Of a stretch of DNA of 64,000 bases, positions 16,953 through 25,484 are shown one piece after another. Numbering within the stretch: the stretch's first letter is position 1; the number at the start of each line of letters is the position of its first letter. This stretch comes from Prevotella sp. ne3005 (GTDB taxonomy: Bacteria > Bacteroidota > Bacteroidia > Bacteroidales > Bacteroidaceae). A model generated the notes under the pieces. That model saw only the letters and a program-made list of their open reading frames with translations, was not told the DNA's origin and made no database searches. The position numbers were made by a program, and so were the translations under genes. The DNA is taken from positions 291,002 through 355,001 of the forward strand of contig NZ_FOCK01000005.1 of NCBI RefSeq assembly GCF_900110085.1, written 5' to 3'.

Positions 16953-17924
16953 CCTGTAAAGCCAGGAGAGTAAGGAGTTAATCCAACGGATGGAGAAACG
17001 GAACCAGCGATAGGTGCTTTGTTCTTTGCCTCCAAACCGAAGAATGAACTCTCGGAAAGGATTCTTCGAGAAAGGTAAGCCTACATCCATAAAGCACATG
17101 TGGGCATAACCGTTTTCATAGGCGTGTTTCATCACATCCCATACCACTACAACATCGGGATGCAAAAAACGGTAGGTTTTGCGTCTGAAGGCCGAATACC
17201 AGAGATAGGCATCTCCCATGCTATAGACACAAGCGGAACATGCAATTACTTTACCACGATATTTGGTCACGAAGAGCCGCCCATGTTCTCCCTCCATTAT
17301 TTTTCTGAAAAAGGTATCATCAGGTATATAGCGTTTCGGTTTTAATAAATTGTGTTTCCTAAGCAACTTGGAGAACGCTTTGAAGTCGTCTTCTGTTTGG
17401 ACGATCTCTGTAGTAGCCCCACGTTCACGGGCAGAATTGATACGCTTCTGAAGCTTTGAAGAAATACGCTCCTCCGGGGCATGACTATGAAGCGAATTAT
17501 GGACACTGGACCAGTTTACAGGGAAAAACTGCAACTGACGTAGTTGTTTGTAACCAAACATTTTCTGACTCAGGTTACTTACCTCCATATACAACGTACG
17601 TGTACTCATGCTCAACTTCAGTGCTGTCAGCATTTCACCGAAAAGTTCTTCTTTCTTGTAAGGACTGTCGTAATAGACGCCCTCACCGAGAACACGACAA
17701 TGGATAATCAGAAATGGGGGAATTACCAAAGTTCGGTAACGAATAATACCCAGCATGTGGCTGACAACATGTCCTTCGGCATCAGTGGTAACCACCATAA
17801 CAGGCTTCTGACGGGGGGTCTCTCTTGCGATGTCGAACAATTCACGGCTATGGAAGAAATTACTTTCATCCAAAGCCGGCAGTTGTTCGCTGCGCTTGTA
17901 GAGCGTTGTCTTCAGTCCTTTCAT
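16947..17924 (-). CDS. GNAT/FemAB-like acyltransferase-fold protein
   Basis: A 325-residue soluble protein with the layout of FemAB-like (Acetyltransf_6, BioF2-like) proteins. There is a first acyltransferase-fold half (about 1-165), then a basic helical segment SSKLQKRINSARERG. A second half holds FKAFSKLLRKHNLLKPKRYIPD, LFVTKYRGKVIACSACVYSMGDAYLWY and the final MCFMDVGLPFSK. Members transfer acyl or aminoacyl groups in cell-envelope or exopolysaccharide pathways, but the substrate here is unknown. The -7 box TATCTTTG ends only 5 nt before the ATG, so the mRNA is probably leaderless. No other in-frame ATG occurs for about 55 residues. Confidence 0.75.
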   Translation of the reverse strand: MKGLKTTLYKRSEQLPALDESNFFHSRELFDIARETPRQKPVMVVTTDAEGHVVSHMLGIIRYRTLVIPPFLIIHCRVLGEGVYYDSPYKKEELFGEMLTALKLSMSTRTLYMEVSNLSQKMFGYKQLRQLQFFPVNWSSVHNSLHSHAPEERISSKLQKRINSARERGATTEIVQTEDDFKAFSKLLRKHNLLKPKRYIPDDTFFRKIMEGEHGRLFVTKYRGKVIACSACVYSMGDAYLWYSAFRRKTYRFLHPDVVVVWDVMKHAYENGYAHMCFMDVGLPFSKNPFREFILRFGGKEQSTYRWFRFSIRWINSLLSWLYRE

Positions 17925-17928
17925 GCTG

Positions 17929-17988
17929 CAAAGATAATAAAAAAATAAGAATCGAGAAGTAAGAATTGAGAAAAATATATTATCTTTG
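17929..17988. promoter_or_regulatory. Divergent promoters, GNAT-like gene and nitroreductase operon
   Basis: TATCTTTG on the minus strand (17936-17929) sits 5 nt from the GNAT-like start codon. TATCTTTG on the plus strand (17981-17988) precedes the nitroreductase ATG by 27 bp. The spacer is a purine-rich low-complexity tract (GAGAAGTAAGAATTGAG). Confidence 0.75.
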
Positions 17989-18015
17989 CACCAAAATTAG
18001 ATATTTAAGCATAAT

Positions 18016-18543
18016 ATGACAGAATTTAAAGATTTGGTGCAGAAGCGCCGCAGTCACAGAAAGTATACCGATGAAGAGATCGATGCCGACGACCTCAAGT
18101 TAATCATTCGTGCAGCCCTGATGTCACCTACGTCAAAAAACCAGCGCGCCTGGCAGTTTGTGGTCGTGGACGACAAGCAGGATTTGGAGAAACTCGCTGA
18201 TGCGAAGAATCTTGGATCGCAGTTTCTCAAGGATGCCCCTGTAGCTATCGTTGTTTTGGGCGATCCCATGCAAAATGACTGTTGGGTTGAGGATGGTTCC
18301 ATTGCCGCAGCCTCCATGCAATATCAGGCAGAGGAGCTAGGGCTTGGCTCGTGTTGGATTCAGATGCGTGGGCGTGGTCTAGACGATGGCACAACTGCTG
18401 ATACTGTGATTAGAGGGGTCCTGGACATCCCCGACAATTTGAATTGTCTTTGTATCATTGCACTTGGTCATTGGACTGACGAGCGTCGTGAGCAAAGTGA
18501 GGACAAGTTAAAATGGGAGAACGTACACTTGAATAAGTTTTGA
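18016..18543 (+). CDS. Nitroreductase family FMN-dependent oxidoreductase
   Basis: A 175-residue protein of the short nitroreductase family. It shows the FMN-phosphate-binding QKRRSHRKYTDEEI near the N-terminus, SPTSKNQRAWQFVVV, and a C-terminal GHWTDE motif. These homodimeric flavoproteins reduce nitro compounds, quinones or flavins with NAD(P)H. The physiological substrate cannot be read from the sequence. It is the first gene of a three-gene unit with kdsC (10 bp downstream) and maf (7-bp overlap). Confidence 0.9.
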   Translation: MTEFKDLVQKRRSHRKYTDEEIDADDLKLIIRAALMSPTSKNQRAWQFVVVDDKQDLEKLADAKNLGSQFLKDAPVAIVVLGDPMQNDCWVEDGSIAAASMQYQAEELGLGSCWIQMRGRGLDDGTTADTVIRGVLDIPDNLNCLCIIALGHWTDERREQSEDKLKWENVHLNKF

Positions 18544-18553
18544 TGGTTGATAG

Positions 18554-19072
18554 ATGATTAATTACGACTTAAAAGAAATAAAGGCCATTATATTTGATAT
18601 CGATGGTGTGTTGAGTTCAGAGACCATCACGCTCTCATCTGAAGGCGAACCTCTACGTACCGTGAACATCAAGGACGGTTATGCTATACAGCTGGCGATG
18701 AAACTTGGCTTGAGAATCGCGATTATGACTGGTGCTAAAGTTACCAGTATCCGTAAACGTTATGAGGGTCTTGGAGTGGAGGACATCTATATCGGCTGTT
18801 CCGTAAAGATTGAAACATACGAGACTTTCCTTCATAAATATGGTTTGACAGACAAGGAAATAATGTATATGGGCGACGATATTCCCGATCTTGAGATTAT
18901 GCGTCGTGTGGGATGTCCAGTTTGTCCAAAAGATGCTTGTCCTGAGATTAAAGAGGTCAGCATTTATGTGAGTGACCGTATCGGTGGTCATGGTTGTGGA
19001 CGTGATATCATAGAACAGGTGCTTCGCGCACAAGGAAAGTGGATAATGGATAAAAAGGCATTCGGATGGTGA
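18554..19072 (+). CDS. kdsC: HAD-family 3-deoxy-manno-octulosonate 8-phosphate phosphatase
   Basis: A 172-residue HAD phosphatase of the KdsC type, without a cap domain. Motif I is [12 protein letters not shown] with the nucleophile Asp and acid/base Asp, motif II is AIMTGAK and motif IV is [11 protein letters not shown]. KdsC removes phosphate from Kdo 8-phosphate to give Kdo, the inner-core sugar of lipopolysaccharide, and works as a tetramer. The length and compact fold match. It overlaps maf by 7 bp, which suggests translational coupling. Other small HAD phosphatases cannot be excluded from the sequence alone. Confidence 0.85.
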   Translation: MINYDLKEIKAIIFDIDGVLSSETITLSSEGEPLRTVNIKDGYAIQLAMKLGLRIAIMTGAKVTSIRKRYEGLGVEDIYIGCSVKIETYETFLHKYGLTDKEIMYMGDDIPDLEIMRRVGCPVCPKDACPEIKEVSIYVSDRIGGHGCGRDIIEQVLRAQGKWIMDKKAFGW

Positions 19073-19635
19073 AAAAACTTGTTTTGGCAAGTAACTCGCC
19101 ACGAAGGCGCGAATTGCTTGCAGGTCTCGGAATCCCTTTTGAGGTACGAATCCTCAATGGTATTGAAGAATCTTACCCATCTTCGATGCCAGTCTCTGAA
19201 GTTGCCCTTCACATAGCAGGACTAAAGGCTGAAGCCTATCGGTCAAAAATGGCATCGGATGAAATCATTATCACTGCAGACACTGTGGTGATTGTAGATG
19301 ATGAAATTCTTGGCAAACCTGTTGACAAGGCCGATGCCGACCGTATGCTGCGGCTCCTTAGCGGACGTACGCATCAGGTGATGACAGGTGTTTGCCTGGT
19401 GGCCGAAGGATGGGAAAAACGTTTCTCCGTCACCACAGATGTGACATTTAAGATACTTTCTGACGAAGAGATAAATTACTATATCACCACTTACAAACCC
19501 TTCGACAAAGCTGGTGCATATGGTATACAGGAATGGATAGGATACATAGGCGTAACCGCTTTGAAGGGCAGCTATTACAATGTGATGGGACTTCCCGTGC
19601 AGCGTATCTACGAAGCGCTGAATGCAAAGCAATAA
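19066..19635 (+). CDS. maf: Maf family nucleoside triphosphate pyrophosphatase
   Basis: A 189-residue Maf protein. These enzymes hydrolyse non-canonical or excess nucleotides (dTTP, UTP and modified forms) to monophosphates. The phosphate-binding [15 protein letters not shown] opens the protein, [17 protein letters not shown] provides the catalytic Asp region, and [14 protein letters not shown] is the C-terminal specificity motif of the YhdE-like dTTP/UTP group. It overlaps the end of kdsC. A hairpin with a T-run lies just beyond it, inside the 3' end of the convergent prmA. Confidence 0.93.
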   Translation: MVKKLVLASNSPRRRELLAGLGIPFEVRILNGIEESYPSSMPVSEVALHIAGLKAEAYRSKMASDEIIITADTVVIVDDEILGKPVDKADADRMLRLLSGRTHQVMTGVCLVAEGWEKRFSVTTDVTFKILSDEEINYYITTYKPFDKAGAYGIQEWIGYIGVTALKGSYYNVMGLPVQRIYEALNAKQ

Positions 19636-19649
19636 AATGCCTTATCTGC

Positions 19650-20501
19650 TTATGTAAAGACCAAACAACACCAGTTTTGGTCTTCTTTTTGTTGTTGGAG
19701 GGTAAGCCCTAAAGTTTTTGCCTTCTCGATGAGCAGGGGAGCATCTTCAGTATAGAATCCGCTGAGGATAAGTATTGCTCTTTGCGCCATCTTCTTTCGG
19801 AAGAAAGACATATCTGTCAATAGAATATTACGATTGATATTCGCCATTACCACCTTAAACTCGCCATCTACCTTATTTAATATAGAAACATCACCGAGGA
19901 GGGAGGTAAAGTGATTGTCAACGTGATTTATTACCGCATTATGGCGCGCATTATCGACACTCCATTCGTCGATGTCGTAACCTATAGCCTCTTCGGCGCC
20001 GAGTTTGAGTGCGCAGATAGAGAGGATGCCAGTGCCTGTTCCGCAATCCAAAACGCGACCTCTGGGGTGGTGATCTACCAGTGTTGCGCAAATCATACGG
20101 GTGGTTTCGTGTGTTCCTGTGCCAAATGCCAGTTTGGCATCAATCTCAATATTAATAGTGTCAGCAGGCATATTGTCAGGAAGATGACGGCCATCGTGAA
20201 TAGTCATTGCACCATCAGAGATGACTATTGGCTCAAAACCTTCTTGTTCCCACTGCTCATTCCAATCACGATCTTCGGTTTCGCGAATAGTGTAGGTAAC
20301 GGCGGTCCCTTCGAAGGGGAAATCTTCTATAATTTCACGAAGGGCTTTCTCGTTGAATTGTGTTTGCTGCACGTAGCCCTTGAGCCCGTCTTTTGTTTCT
20401 TCAAAAGTCTCGAATCCTGCCTCTCCAGCCATTGCTGCCAATATATCGGAGGCGTCTGTAGAGTAGGGAGTAATGGTAAAAATGGCTTCGAAATATTTCA
20501 T
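19650..20501 (-). CDS. prmA: Ribosomal protein L11 methyltransferase
   Basis: A 283-residue SAM-dependent methyltransferase that trimethylates ribosomal protein L11. An N-terminal ferredoxin-like L11-binding part is followed by the catalytic domain with LAFGTGTHETTRMI, motif I VLDCGTGTGILSICA, GYDIDEWSVDNA and the ANINRNILL active-site strand. The frame remains open to 20672, but that extension is non-homologous in character and crosses the promoter box at 20522-20529. The ATG at 20501 (MKYFEAIFTI) is therefore the start, with a leader of about 16 nt. It is convergent with maf. Confidence 0.92.
   Translation of the reverse strand: MKYFEAIFTITPYSTDASDILAAMAGEAGFETFEETKDGLKGYVQQTQFNEKALREIIEDFPFEGTAVTYTIRETEDRDWNEQWEQEGFEPIVISDGAMTIHDGRHLPDNMPADTINIEIDAKLAFGTGTHETTRMICATLVDHHPRGRVLDCGTGTGILSICALKLGAEEAIGYDIDEWSVDNARHNAVINHVDNHFTSLLGDVSILNKVDGEFKVVMANINRNILLTDMSFFRKKMAQRAILILSGFYTEDAPLLIEKAKTLGLTLQQQKEDQNWCCLVFT
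19657..19690 (+). terminator. Terminator of the nitroreductase-kdsC-maf unit
   Basis: AAGACCAAA (19657-19665) pairs with TTTGGTCTT (19676-19684) and CTTTTTGTT follows on the plus strand. It is encoded within the last codons of prmA on the opposite strand. Confidence 0.65.
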
Positions 20502-20521
20502 AAGGATGTTAATTTTTGAGG

Positions 20522-20602
20522 CAAAATTACAAAAAATAGGGAAAATCCTACCATAAGTTAGGGTTTTTCCGTACATTTGCACTAAAAATCGTTGTATTTT
20601 TG
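20522..20602. promoter_or_regulatory. Divergent promoters of prmA and the Tyr/Trp-rich protein gene
   Basis: TAATTTTG on the minus strand (20529-20522) serves prmA. On the plus strand there are two candidate -7 boxes, TACATTTG (20572-20579) and TATTTTTG (20595-20602). The second sits in the loop of a small inverted repeat CGTTG...CAACG (20590-20607). Confidence 0.65.
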
Positions 20603-20631
20603 CAACGTGAAACCATATAAAGACAAAGAAA

Positions 20632-21597
20632 ATGAAAAAACTGTTACTGATTTCCCTGCTTATCGGAGCCATGCCTTTGGGTATGATGGCTCAAGATGAT
20701 GATCTCTACTTTGTGCCGAAAAAGAACAAAGCGGCTTCAAAGATTGAGGTGGTGACGGAGGATACGCAGTATGAGGGCCTGAATCGTACTGTGGATGACT
20801 ACAATCGTCGTACGGCTAGTACATATGAGGTTATTGATGGTGATACAACGAAACTTGACATCATAGAATTCAGCGAGGGTAAGGGCGTATATCCTGACTC
20901 TCTGAAGGAGGACTATGAGCTGACGAAGAAGATGCAGCGTTTCGACGATTACGATATGTCAGACAATGCTGCCTTCTGGGCAGGTTATAATGCTGGTCGC
21001 TATGACTGGGGGTGGCATTCACCTTGGTACTATCGCACCTATGGATGGTACGATCCCTGGTATTACGGCTCTTGGTACAGCAGCTATTACCCCTGGTATG
21101 ATACTTGGTATTATCCTTACGGCTATTATGGCTATTATGGCTGGGGTTGGCCATACCACTATGGCTACTACGGTTGGGGTTATCCCTACTATTACGGTTA
21201 TCCATATTACTATGTGATTGGCGGTAGTGGCAGTGGCCACTATTATGGCCGCACAGGCAATGCAGGTACTATCGACCGCCGAGGTTCTTCTTCCTACCGC
21301 AGATACAATTCTGTGGCAGGCAATGCCAGCCGCACTTCCAGTCTGAGAGACCGTGCTGCCTCGATGGGAGGAGGCCGTGTCTACCGCAGTGGCAATTCGC
21401 AAACCTCCCGCAGTGGCAACTTCAGCGGTCGTCGTGGTAACAGTTCCACCTATAGTCCCAGCAGTTCCTCTTCGCACAGTTCATCCTCTTGGAGTGGTTC
21501 ACGAAGCAGTGGAGGCGGGTTCAGTGGCGGAAGTCACTCCTCAGGCGGCTCACGCTCTTCTGGTGGCGGTGGCTCTCGTATGGGAGGACGCAGGTAA
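20632..21597 (+). CDS. Secreted Tyr/Trp-rich low-complexity protein
   Basis: A 321-residue exported protein that I cannot assign to a named family. Residues 1-20 are a signal peptide (MKKLLLISLLIGAMPLGMMA, cleavage before Q21). Residues 21-115 are polar and acidic. Residues 121-195 are extraordinarily aromatic: about 30 Tyr and 11 Trp in 75 residues, in Gly-spaced runs such as YYGYYGWGWPYHYGYYGWG. Residues 196-321 are a Ser/Gly/Arg-rich tail (SSSSSHSSSSWSGSRSSGGG). This composition suggests an adhesive, scaffold-like or phase-separating envelope protein; that is inference. The following gene, 39 bp away, encodes an outer-membrane barrel and may be co-transcribed. Confidence 0.75.
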   Translation: MKKLLLISLLIGAMPLGMMAQDDDLYFVPKKNKAASKIEVVTEDTQYEGLNRTVDDYNRRTASTYEVIDGDTTKLDIIEFSEGKGVYPDSLKEDYELTKKMQRFDDYDMSDNAAFWAGYNAGRYDWGWHSPWYYRTYGWYDPWYYGSWYSSYYPWYDTWYYPYGYYGYYGWGWPYHYGYYGWGYPYYYGYPYYYVIGGSGSGHYYGRTGNAGTIDRRGSSSYRRYNSVAGNASRTSSLRDRAASMGGGRVYRSGNSQTSRSGNFSGRRGNSSTYSPSSSSSHSSSSWSGSRSSGGGFSGGSHSSGGSRSSGGGGSRMGGRR

Positions 21598-21636
21598 TTT
21601 TACTTCTTTAAAATGTAATAATTTAATGATTAGATA

Positions 21637-23187
21637 ATGAAAAAAGGTTTTATTTTAGCTCTGTCTCTGACAATGGTTTTGCCAGCAGTAGCACAAGATA
21701 CATACGAGAGTGCCCGCCTCCTGGGCAACGACCTGAATGGTACTGCCCGTTATGTGGGCATGGGTGGTGCGATGGAAGCCCTTGGAGCAGATATCTCCAC
21801 CATCAGTTCGAATCCCGCAGGCATAGGACTATTCCGTCACTCTACAGCTAGTCTCAGTTTTGGCATAGTGTCACAGCAGGATGTACAGAAGTTCGATGGC
21901 CTTAATAAGACCAATATGTCATTCGACCAAGTTGGTTTTGTCTATGCCTGTCGTACGAGTCCCACATCTTTTATCAATTTCGGGTTCAACTATCATAAGA
22001 GCCGTAACTTCGATCAGATTCTCTCAGCCGCCAACTCGCTGAGTGGTTGTTCGCAGAATGGTCTGTCGTATGACAAGTCAGCCCGCGGCCTCTATGAGCT
22101 CGACTTCAATAAAGATGGTGATATCATGGGGTGGAATGGTGACTATCGTTCGCAAATTTATTCACAGGCCGATTATATGAATACTAATGTGCTTTTGTAT
22201 GATCCCAATGATGAATATTATTATTTCAACGATGCCAGCCGCTATACGTTCGATAAGGCCCATCGTGGTTGGATAGCCGACTTCGATTTCAATATCAGTG
22301 GCAACTCCAACGACCGTTTCTATTGGGGTATCACAGTCGGTGTAAAGGATGTCCGCTATAAAGGCTATTCCGAGTATGGTGAGGAGATGGTCGACTCGGA
22401 GGGCAGTTGTGGTTCTGTGGCCTATGGCGACGAGCGTAAGATCAAGGGCACCGGCTACGATATCAAGGCTGGCGTCATATTCCGTCCGGTCGAAGAGTCT
22501 CCCTTCCGCATCGGTCTCTCTGTCTCCACCCCCACCTGGTACGACCTCACCTCCAGCAATTCCAGCTATATGGTGAACAACACCCCCTATGGAGCTTGGG
22601 ATAAGGGCACTAGTGGTGAGAGCTACGACTTCCATTTCTATACCCCCTGGAAGTTTGGAGCCAGCCTCGGTCATACCATTGGCACCAACGTAGCCCTCGG
22701 CCTGAGCTACGAGTACAGCGACTATGGAGCCAGCAAGAACCGCATCATCGACGGTTATGACTATTATGATAATGCCGAGAGTTCTACTGATGAATTAATG
22801 AAGCGTAATACAGAGAAGTCTCTTAAAGGTGTTCACACCCTAAAGGCAGGACTAGAATTTAAGCCAGATCCTGCACTGGCCGTTCGCTTTGGTGCCAACT
22901 ATATCTCGGCTGCATATGATAAGAACGGTGTACGCGATATGACCATCGATTCCCCTGGTGTGATGTATTCTTCTACCACAGATTACACTAACTGGAAGGA
23001 TACCTACCGCATTACTTGTGGCTTGGGTTATAAGTCTGGTGGTTTTAATATTGATTTGGCTTATCAGTATAGTGCTACCAATGGTGAGTTCCATCCATTC
23101 CAGCCCTATGCTGGTGGTCAGACAGGTGCTTTAGACGTAAGCCAGAAGCGTCATCAGGTACTCTTGACACTGGGTTATACTTTCTAA
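21637..23187 (+). CDS. OmpP1/FadL/TodX-like outer-membrane transporter
   Basis: A 516-residue outer-membrane protein with a signal peptide ending AVAQ (about residue 20). The N-terminal plug-like motif follows: GNDLNGTARYVGMGGAMEAL, then ALGADISTISSNPAGIGLFR. The SSNPAG core is diagnostic of the FadL/OmpP1 family of long-chain fatty acid or hydrophobic-compound channels. The rest consists of amphipathic strands rich in Tyr and Gly, ending with a C-terminal strand QVLLTLGYTF with a terminal Phe, as required for BAM recognition. Its substrate is unknown. A terminator follows. Confidence 0.88.
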   Translation: MKKGFILALSLTMVLPAVAQDTYESARLLGNDLNGTARYVGMGGAMEALGADISTISSNPAGIGLFRHSTASLSFGIVSQQDVQKFDGLNKTNMSFDQVGFVYACRTSPTSFINFGFNYHKSRNFDQILSAANSLSGCSQNGLSYDKSARGLYELDFNKDGDIMGWNGDYRSQIYSQADYMNTNVLLYDPNDEYYYFNDASRYTFDKAHRGWIADFDFNISGNSNDRFYWGITVGVKDVRYKGYSEYGEEMVDSEGSCGSVAYGDERKIKGTGYDIKAGVIFRPVEESPFRIGLSVSTPTWYDLTSSNSSYMVNNTPYGAWDKGTSGESYDFHFYTPWKFGASLGHTIGTNVALGLSYEYSDYGASKNRIIDGYDYYDNAESSTDELMKRNTEKSLKGVHTLKAGLEFKPDPALAVRFGANYISAAYDKNGVRDMTIDSPGVMYSSTTDYTNWKDTYRITCGLGYKSGGFNIDLAYQYSATNGEFHPFQPYAGGQTGALDVSQKRHQVLLTLGYTF

Positions 23188-23207
23188 GTTGAAAGATTTC
23201 TGAATAT

Positions 23208-23244
23208 AAATGCGGCTTTATGCAAATAAGGCCGCATTTATTTG
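23208..23244 (+). terminator. Terminator of the FadL-like gene
   Basis: AAATGCGGC (23208-23216) pairs with GCCGCATTT (23231-23239), followed by ATTTGTTT. The T-run doubles as the -33 box of the iorA promoter. Confidence 0.8.
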
Positions 23245-23272
23245 TTTATTTGGCTGAAAATGCGTAACTTTG
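23241..23272 (+). promoter_or_regulatory. Promoter of the ior operon
   Basis: TTTG (23241-23244), a 20-bp spacer and TAACTTTG (23265-23272), 44 bp before the iorA ATG. Confidence 0.85.
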
Positions 23273-23316
23273 CGCACAATTTAAGAAGTAAAATTGTATA
23301 ATACTCAAATAATCAA

Positions 23317-24915
23317 ATGAAAAAGCTTTTATTGGGAGATGAGGCAATTGCTCAGGGTGCCATCGATGCAGGTCTGAGTGGTGTGTATGCCTATCCAGGA
23401 ACACCTTCGACGGAGATTACTGAGTATATTCAGGATTCCCCCGTCGCGAAGGAAAGAAACATCCACCGTCGCTGGTCAACAAATGAGAAGACTGCAATGG
23501 AGGCTGCACTCGGTATGTCGTATATGGGCAAACGGGCGCTGGTGTGTATGAAACATGTTGGTCTGAACGTGTGTGCCGACCCATTTGTGAACTCTGCGAT
23601 GACAGGTACAAATGGCGGACTAGTGGTTTTGGTGGCTGATGACCCCTCAATGCACTCCTCGCAGGACGAGCAGGATTCTCGCTTCTATGCGAAGTTTGCC
23701 ATGATCCCTACACTGGAGCCCAGTAACCAACAGGAGGCCTACGATATGATGCAGGAGGCTTTTGACCTCTCGGAACAATTGCATCTACCCATTTTGATGC
23801 GTGTCACCACTCGTATGGCCCACAGCCGTGCTGTTGTAGAGATTAAAAACGAAGCCCGTCCACAGAACGAACTCAATTACGATGCACAGGCATCAAACTG
23901 GGTGTTGTTACCTGCTTTTGCCAAGAAGCGTAATATTGTGGTTACAGGTCAGCAGCCATTGCTAGAGCAGATGGCTGTTGACAGCAAATATAATAAGTAT
24001 ATTGATGCTGATAATCATAAACTTGGCATCATTGCCAGCGGTATCGCTTACAACTACCTTATGGAGTGCTATCCAAAAGGTTGTCCATTTCCAGTGCTAA
24101 AGATTTCACAGTATCCTATTCCTAAGAAATTAATTCGCCGTATGACCGACGATTGCGAGCAGGTGCTGATTGCTGAAGAAGGTCAGCCTTTTATCGAGGA
24201 TCAGGTACGCGGTGTGATGCCTGGCAATGCCGTGATTAAGGGACGTCTTACGGGTGAGCTGCCTCGTACGGGTGAGCTCAATCCCGACTTCTTGAAGAAG
24301 GCACTCGGCATCGAGAGTTCTGAGAACTATGCACCTTGTGAGGATGTTACTCCACGTCCACCTGCACTTTGTCAGGGTTGTGGACATCGTGATGTCTATA
24401 CAGCTCTGAACGAGGTGTTGAAGGAGTATCCCAATGCACGTGTATTTGGTGATATCGGTTGTTATACACTTGGTTTCCTGCCGCCTTATAAAGCCATCCA
24501 TTCTTGTGTGGACATGGGTGCTTCGATCACGATGGCGAAGGGTGCCAGCGATGCAGGTCAGTGGCCCGCAGTTGCTATCATCGGTGACTCTACCTTTACT
24601 CATTCAGGAATGACAGGTCTGCTCGATGCCATCAATGAGAATGCGGATATTACTGTGATCATCTCCGACAACCTGACAACAGCCATGACGGGTGGTCAGG
24701 ATTCTGCCGGTACAAATAAGTTTGAGGCTATCTGTAAAGGCCTTGGTCTGTCAGAGAATCACCTGAAGGTGGTGAACCCCATCCCTAAGAACATGCCTGA
24801 GATCACACAGGCCATCCGCGATGAGATCAACTATCATGGTGTGAGTGTGATTATCCCGCGTCGTGAGTGCATGCAAACTTTACAACGACATCTTAAACAA
24901 AAGAAAGCAAAATGA
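23317..24915 (+). CDS. iorA: Indolepyruvate:ferredoxin oxidoreductase, alpha subunit
   Basis: A 532-residue TPP-dependent 2-oxoacid:ferredoxin oxidoreductase subunit, active on aryl pyruvates (indolepyruvate, phenylpyruvate) and reversible in the reductive direction. Visible are YAYPGTPSTEI, ALGMSYMGKRALVCMKHVGLN and DDPSMHSSQDEQDSR in the pyrimidine-binding half. The TPP half has LCQGCGHRD, GDIGCYTLG and GDSTFTHSGMTGLLDA, with NLTTAMTGGQ. C352, C355 and C382 could ligate the proximal [4Fe-4S] cluster as in other OFORs. The C-terminal two-cluster ferredoxin domain of archaeal IorA is absent; the protein stops after IIPRRECMQTLQRH. It overlaps iorB by 4 bp. Confidence 0.93.
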   Translation: MKKLLLGDEAIAQGAIDAGLSGVYAYPGTPSTEITEYIQDSPVAKERNIHRRWSTNEKTAMEAALGMSYMGKRALVCMKHVGLNVCADPFVNSAMTGTNGGLVVLVADDPSMHSSQDEQDSRFYAKFAMIPTLEPSNQQEAYDMMQEAFDLSEQLHLPILMRVTTRMAHSRAVVEIKNEARPQNELNYDAQASNWVLLPAFAKKRNIVVTGQQPLLEQMAVDSKYNKYIDADNHKLGIIASGIAYNYLMECYPKGCPFPVLKISQYPIPKKLIRRMTDDCEQVLIAEEGQPFIEDQVRGVMPGNAVIKGRLTGELPRTGELNPDFLKKALGIESSENYAPCEDVTPRPPALCQGCGHRDVYTALNEVLKEYPNARVFGDIGCYTLGFLPPYKAIHSCVDMGASITMAKGASDAGQWPAVAIIGDSTFTHSGMTGLLDAINENADITVIISDNLTTAMTGGQDSAGTNKFEAICKGLGLSENHLKVVNPIPKNMPEITQAIRDEINYHGVSVIIPRRECMQTLQRHLKQKKAK

Positions 24916-25484
24916 AAACAGATATCATTCTTTGCGGCGTAGGAGGACAAGGTATCCTCTCTATTGCCACGATCATTGGTGAGGCAGCCATGAAGGAGAA
25001 CCTCTATATCAAACAGGCAGAGGTTCACGGCATGAGCCAGCGTGGTGGTGATGTGCAGTCAAACCTGCGTATCTCCAGCAATCCCATCTCCAGTGATCTG
25101 ATTCCCCTAGGTGGTGCCGATGTGATTATCTCTATGGAACCGATGGAAGCCCTGCGCTATCTGCCATTCCTGGCAAAAGACGGTTGGATTATCACCTCTA
25201 GCACACCTTTCGTGAACATCCCGAACTATCCTGACATCGAGACCATTAAGGCTGATCTCCAGAAGATCAACAATGTGATCATGCTAGATATCGAGCAGGC
25301 TGCCAAGGATAATGGCGTGCCCCGTTCTGCCAACGTGATCCTGTTGGGTGCTGCCCAGAAAGCATTAGGCATCGAGTACGATAAACTTGAGGATGCCATC
25401 CGTCGTGTCTTCGGACGCAAGGGTGAAGCTATCGTCGAGGCAAACATCAAGGCTCTGGCCATCGGTAAACAAGCACAGAAGTAA
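24912..25484 (+). CDS. iorB: Indolepyruvate:ferredoxin oxidoreductase, beta subunit
   Basis: A 190-residue gamma-type OFOR subunit that completes the IorAB enzyme. It opens with DIILCGVGGQGILSIATIIGEAA, the Gly-rich loop of the family, and continues with QAEVHGMSQRGGDVQSNLR. The ATGA overlap with iorA and the A-sharing TAATG overlap with the next gene indicate translational coupling of all three. The length matches IorB proteins. Confidence 0.93.
   Translation: MKTDIILCGVGGQGILSIATIIGEAAMKENLYIKQAEVHGMSQRGGDVQSNLRISSNPISSDLIPLGGADVIISMEPMEALRYLPFLAKDGWIITSSTPFVNIPNYPDIETIKADLQKINNVIMLDIEQAAKDNGVPRSANVILLGAAQKALGIEYDKLEDAIRRVFGRKGEAIVEANIKALAIGKQAQK

Noticed and set aside
20990..21210. Tandem DNA repeat or assembly artefact in the Tyr/Trp-rich gene
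   Set aside because: The repetition is at the amino-acid level with varied codons and the frame stays open to a normal stop, so it looks like a real coding sequence.
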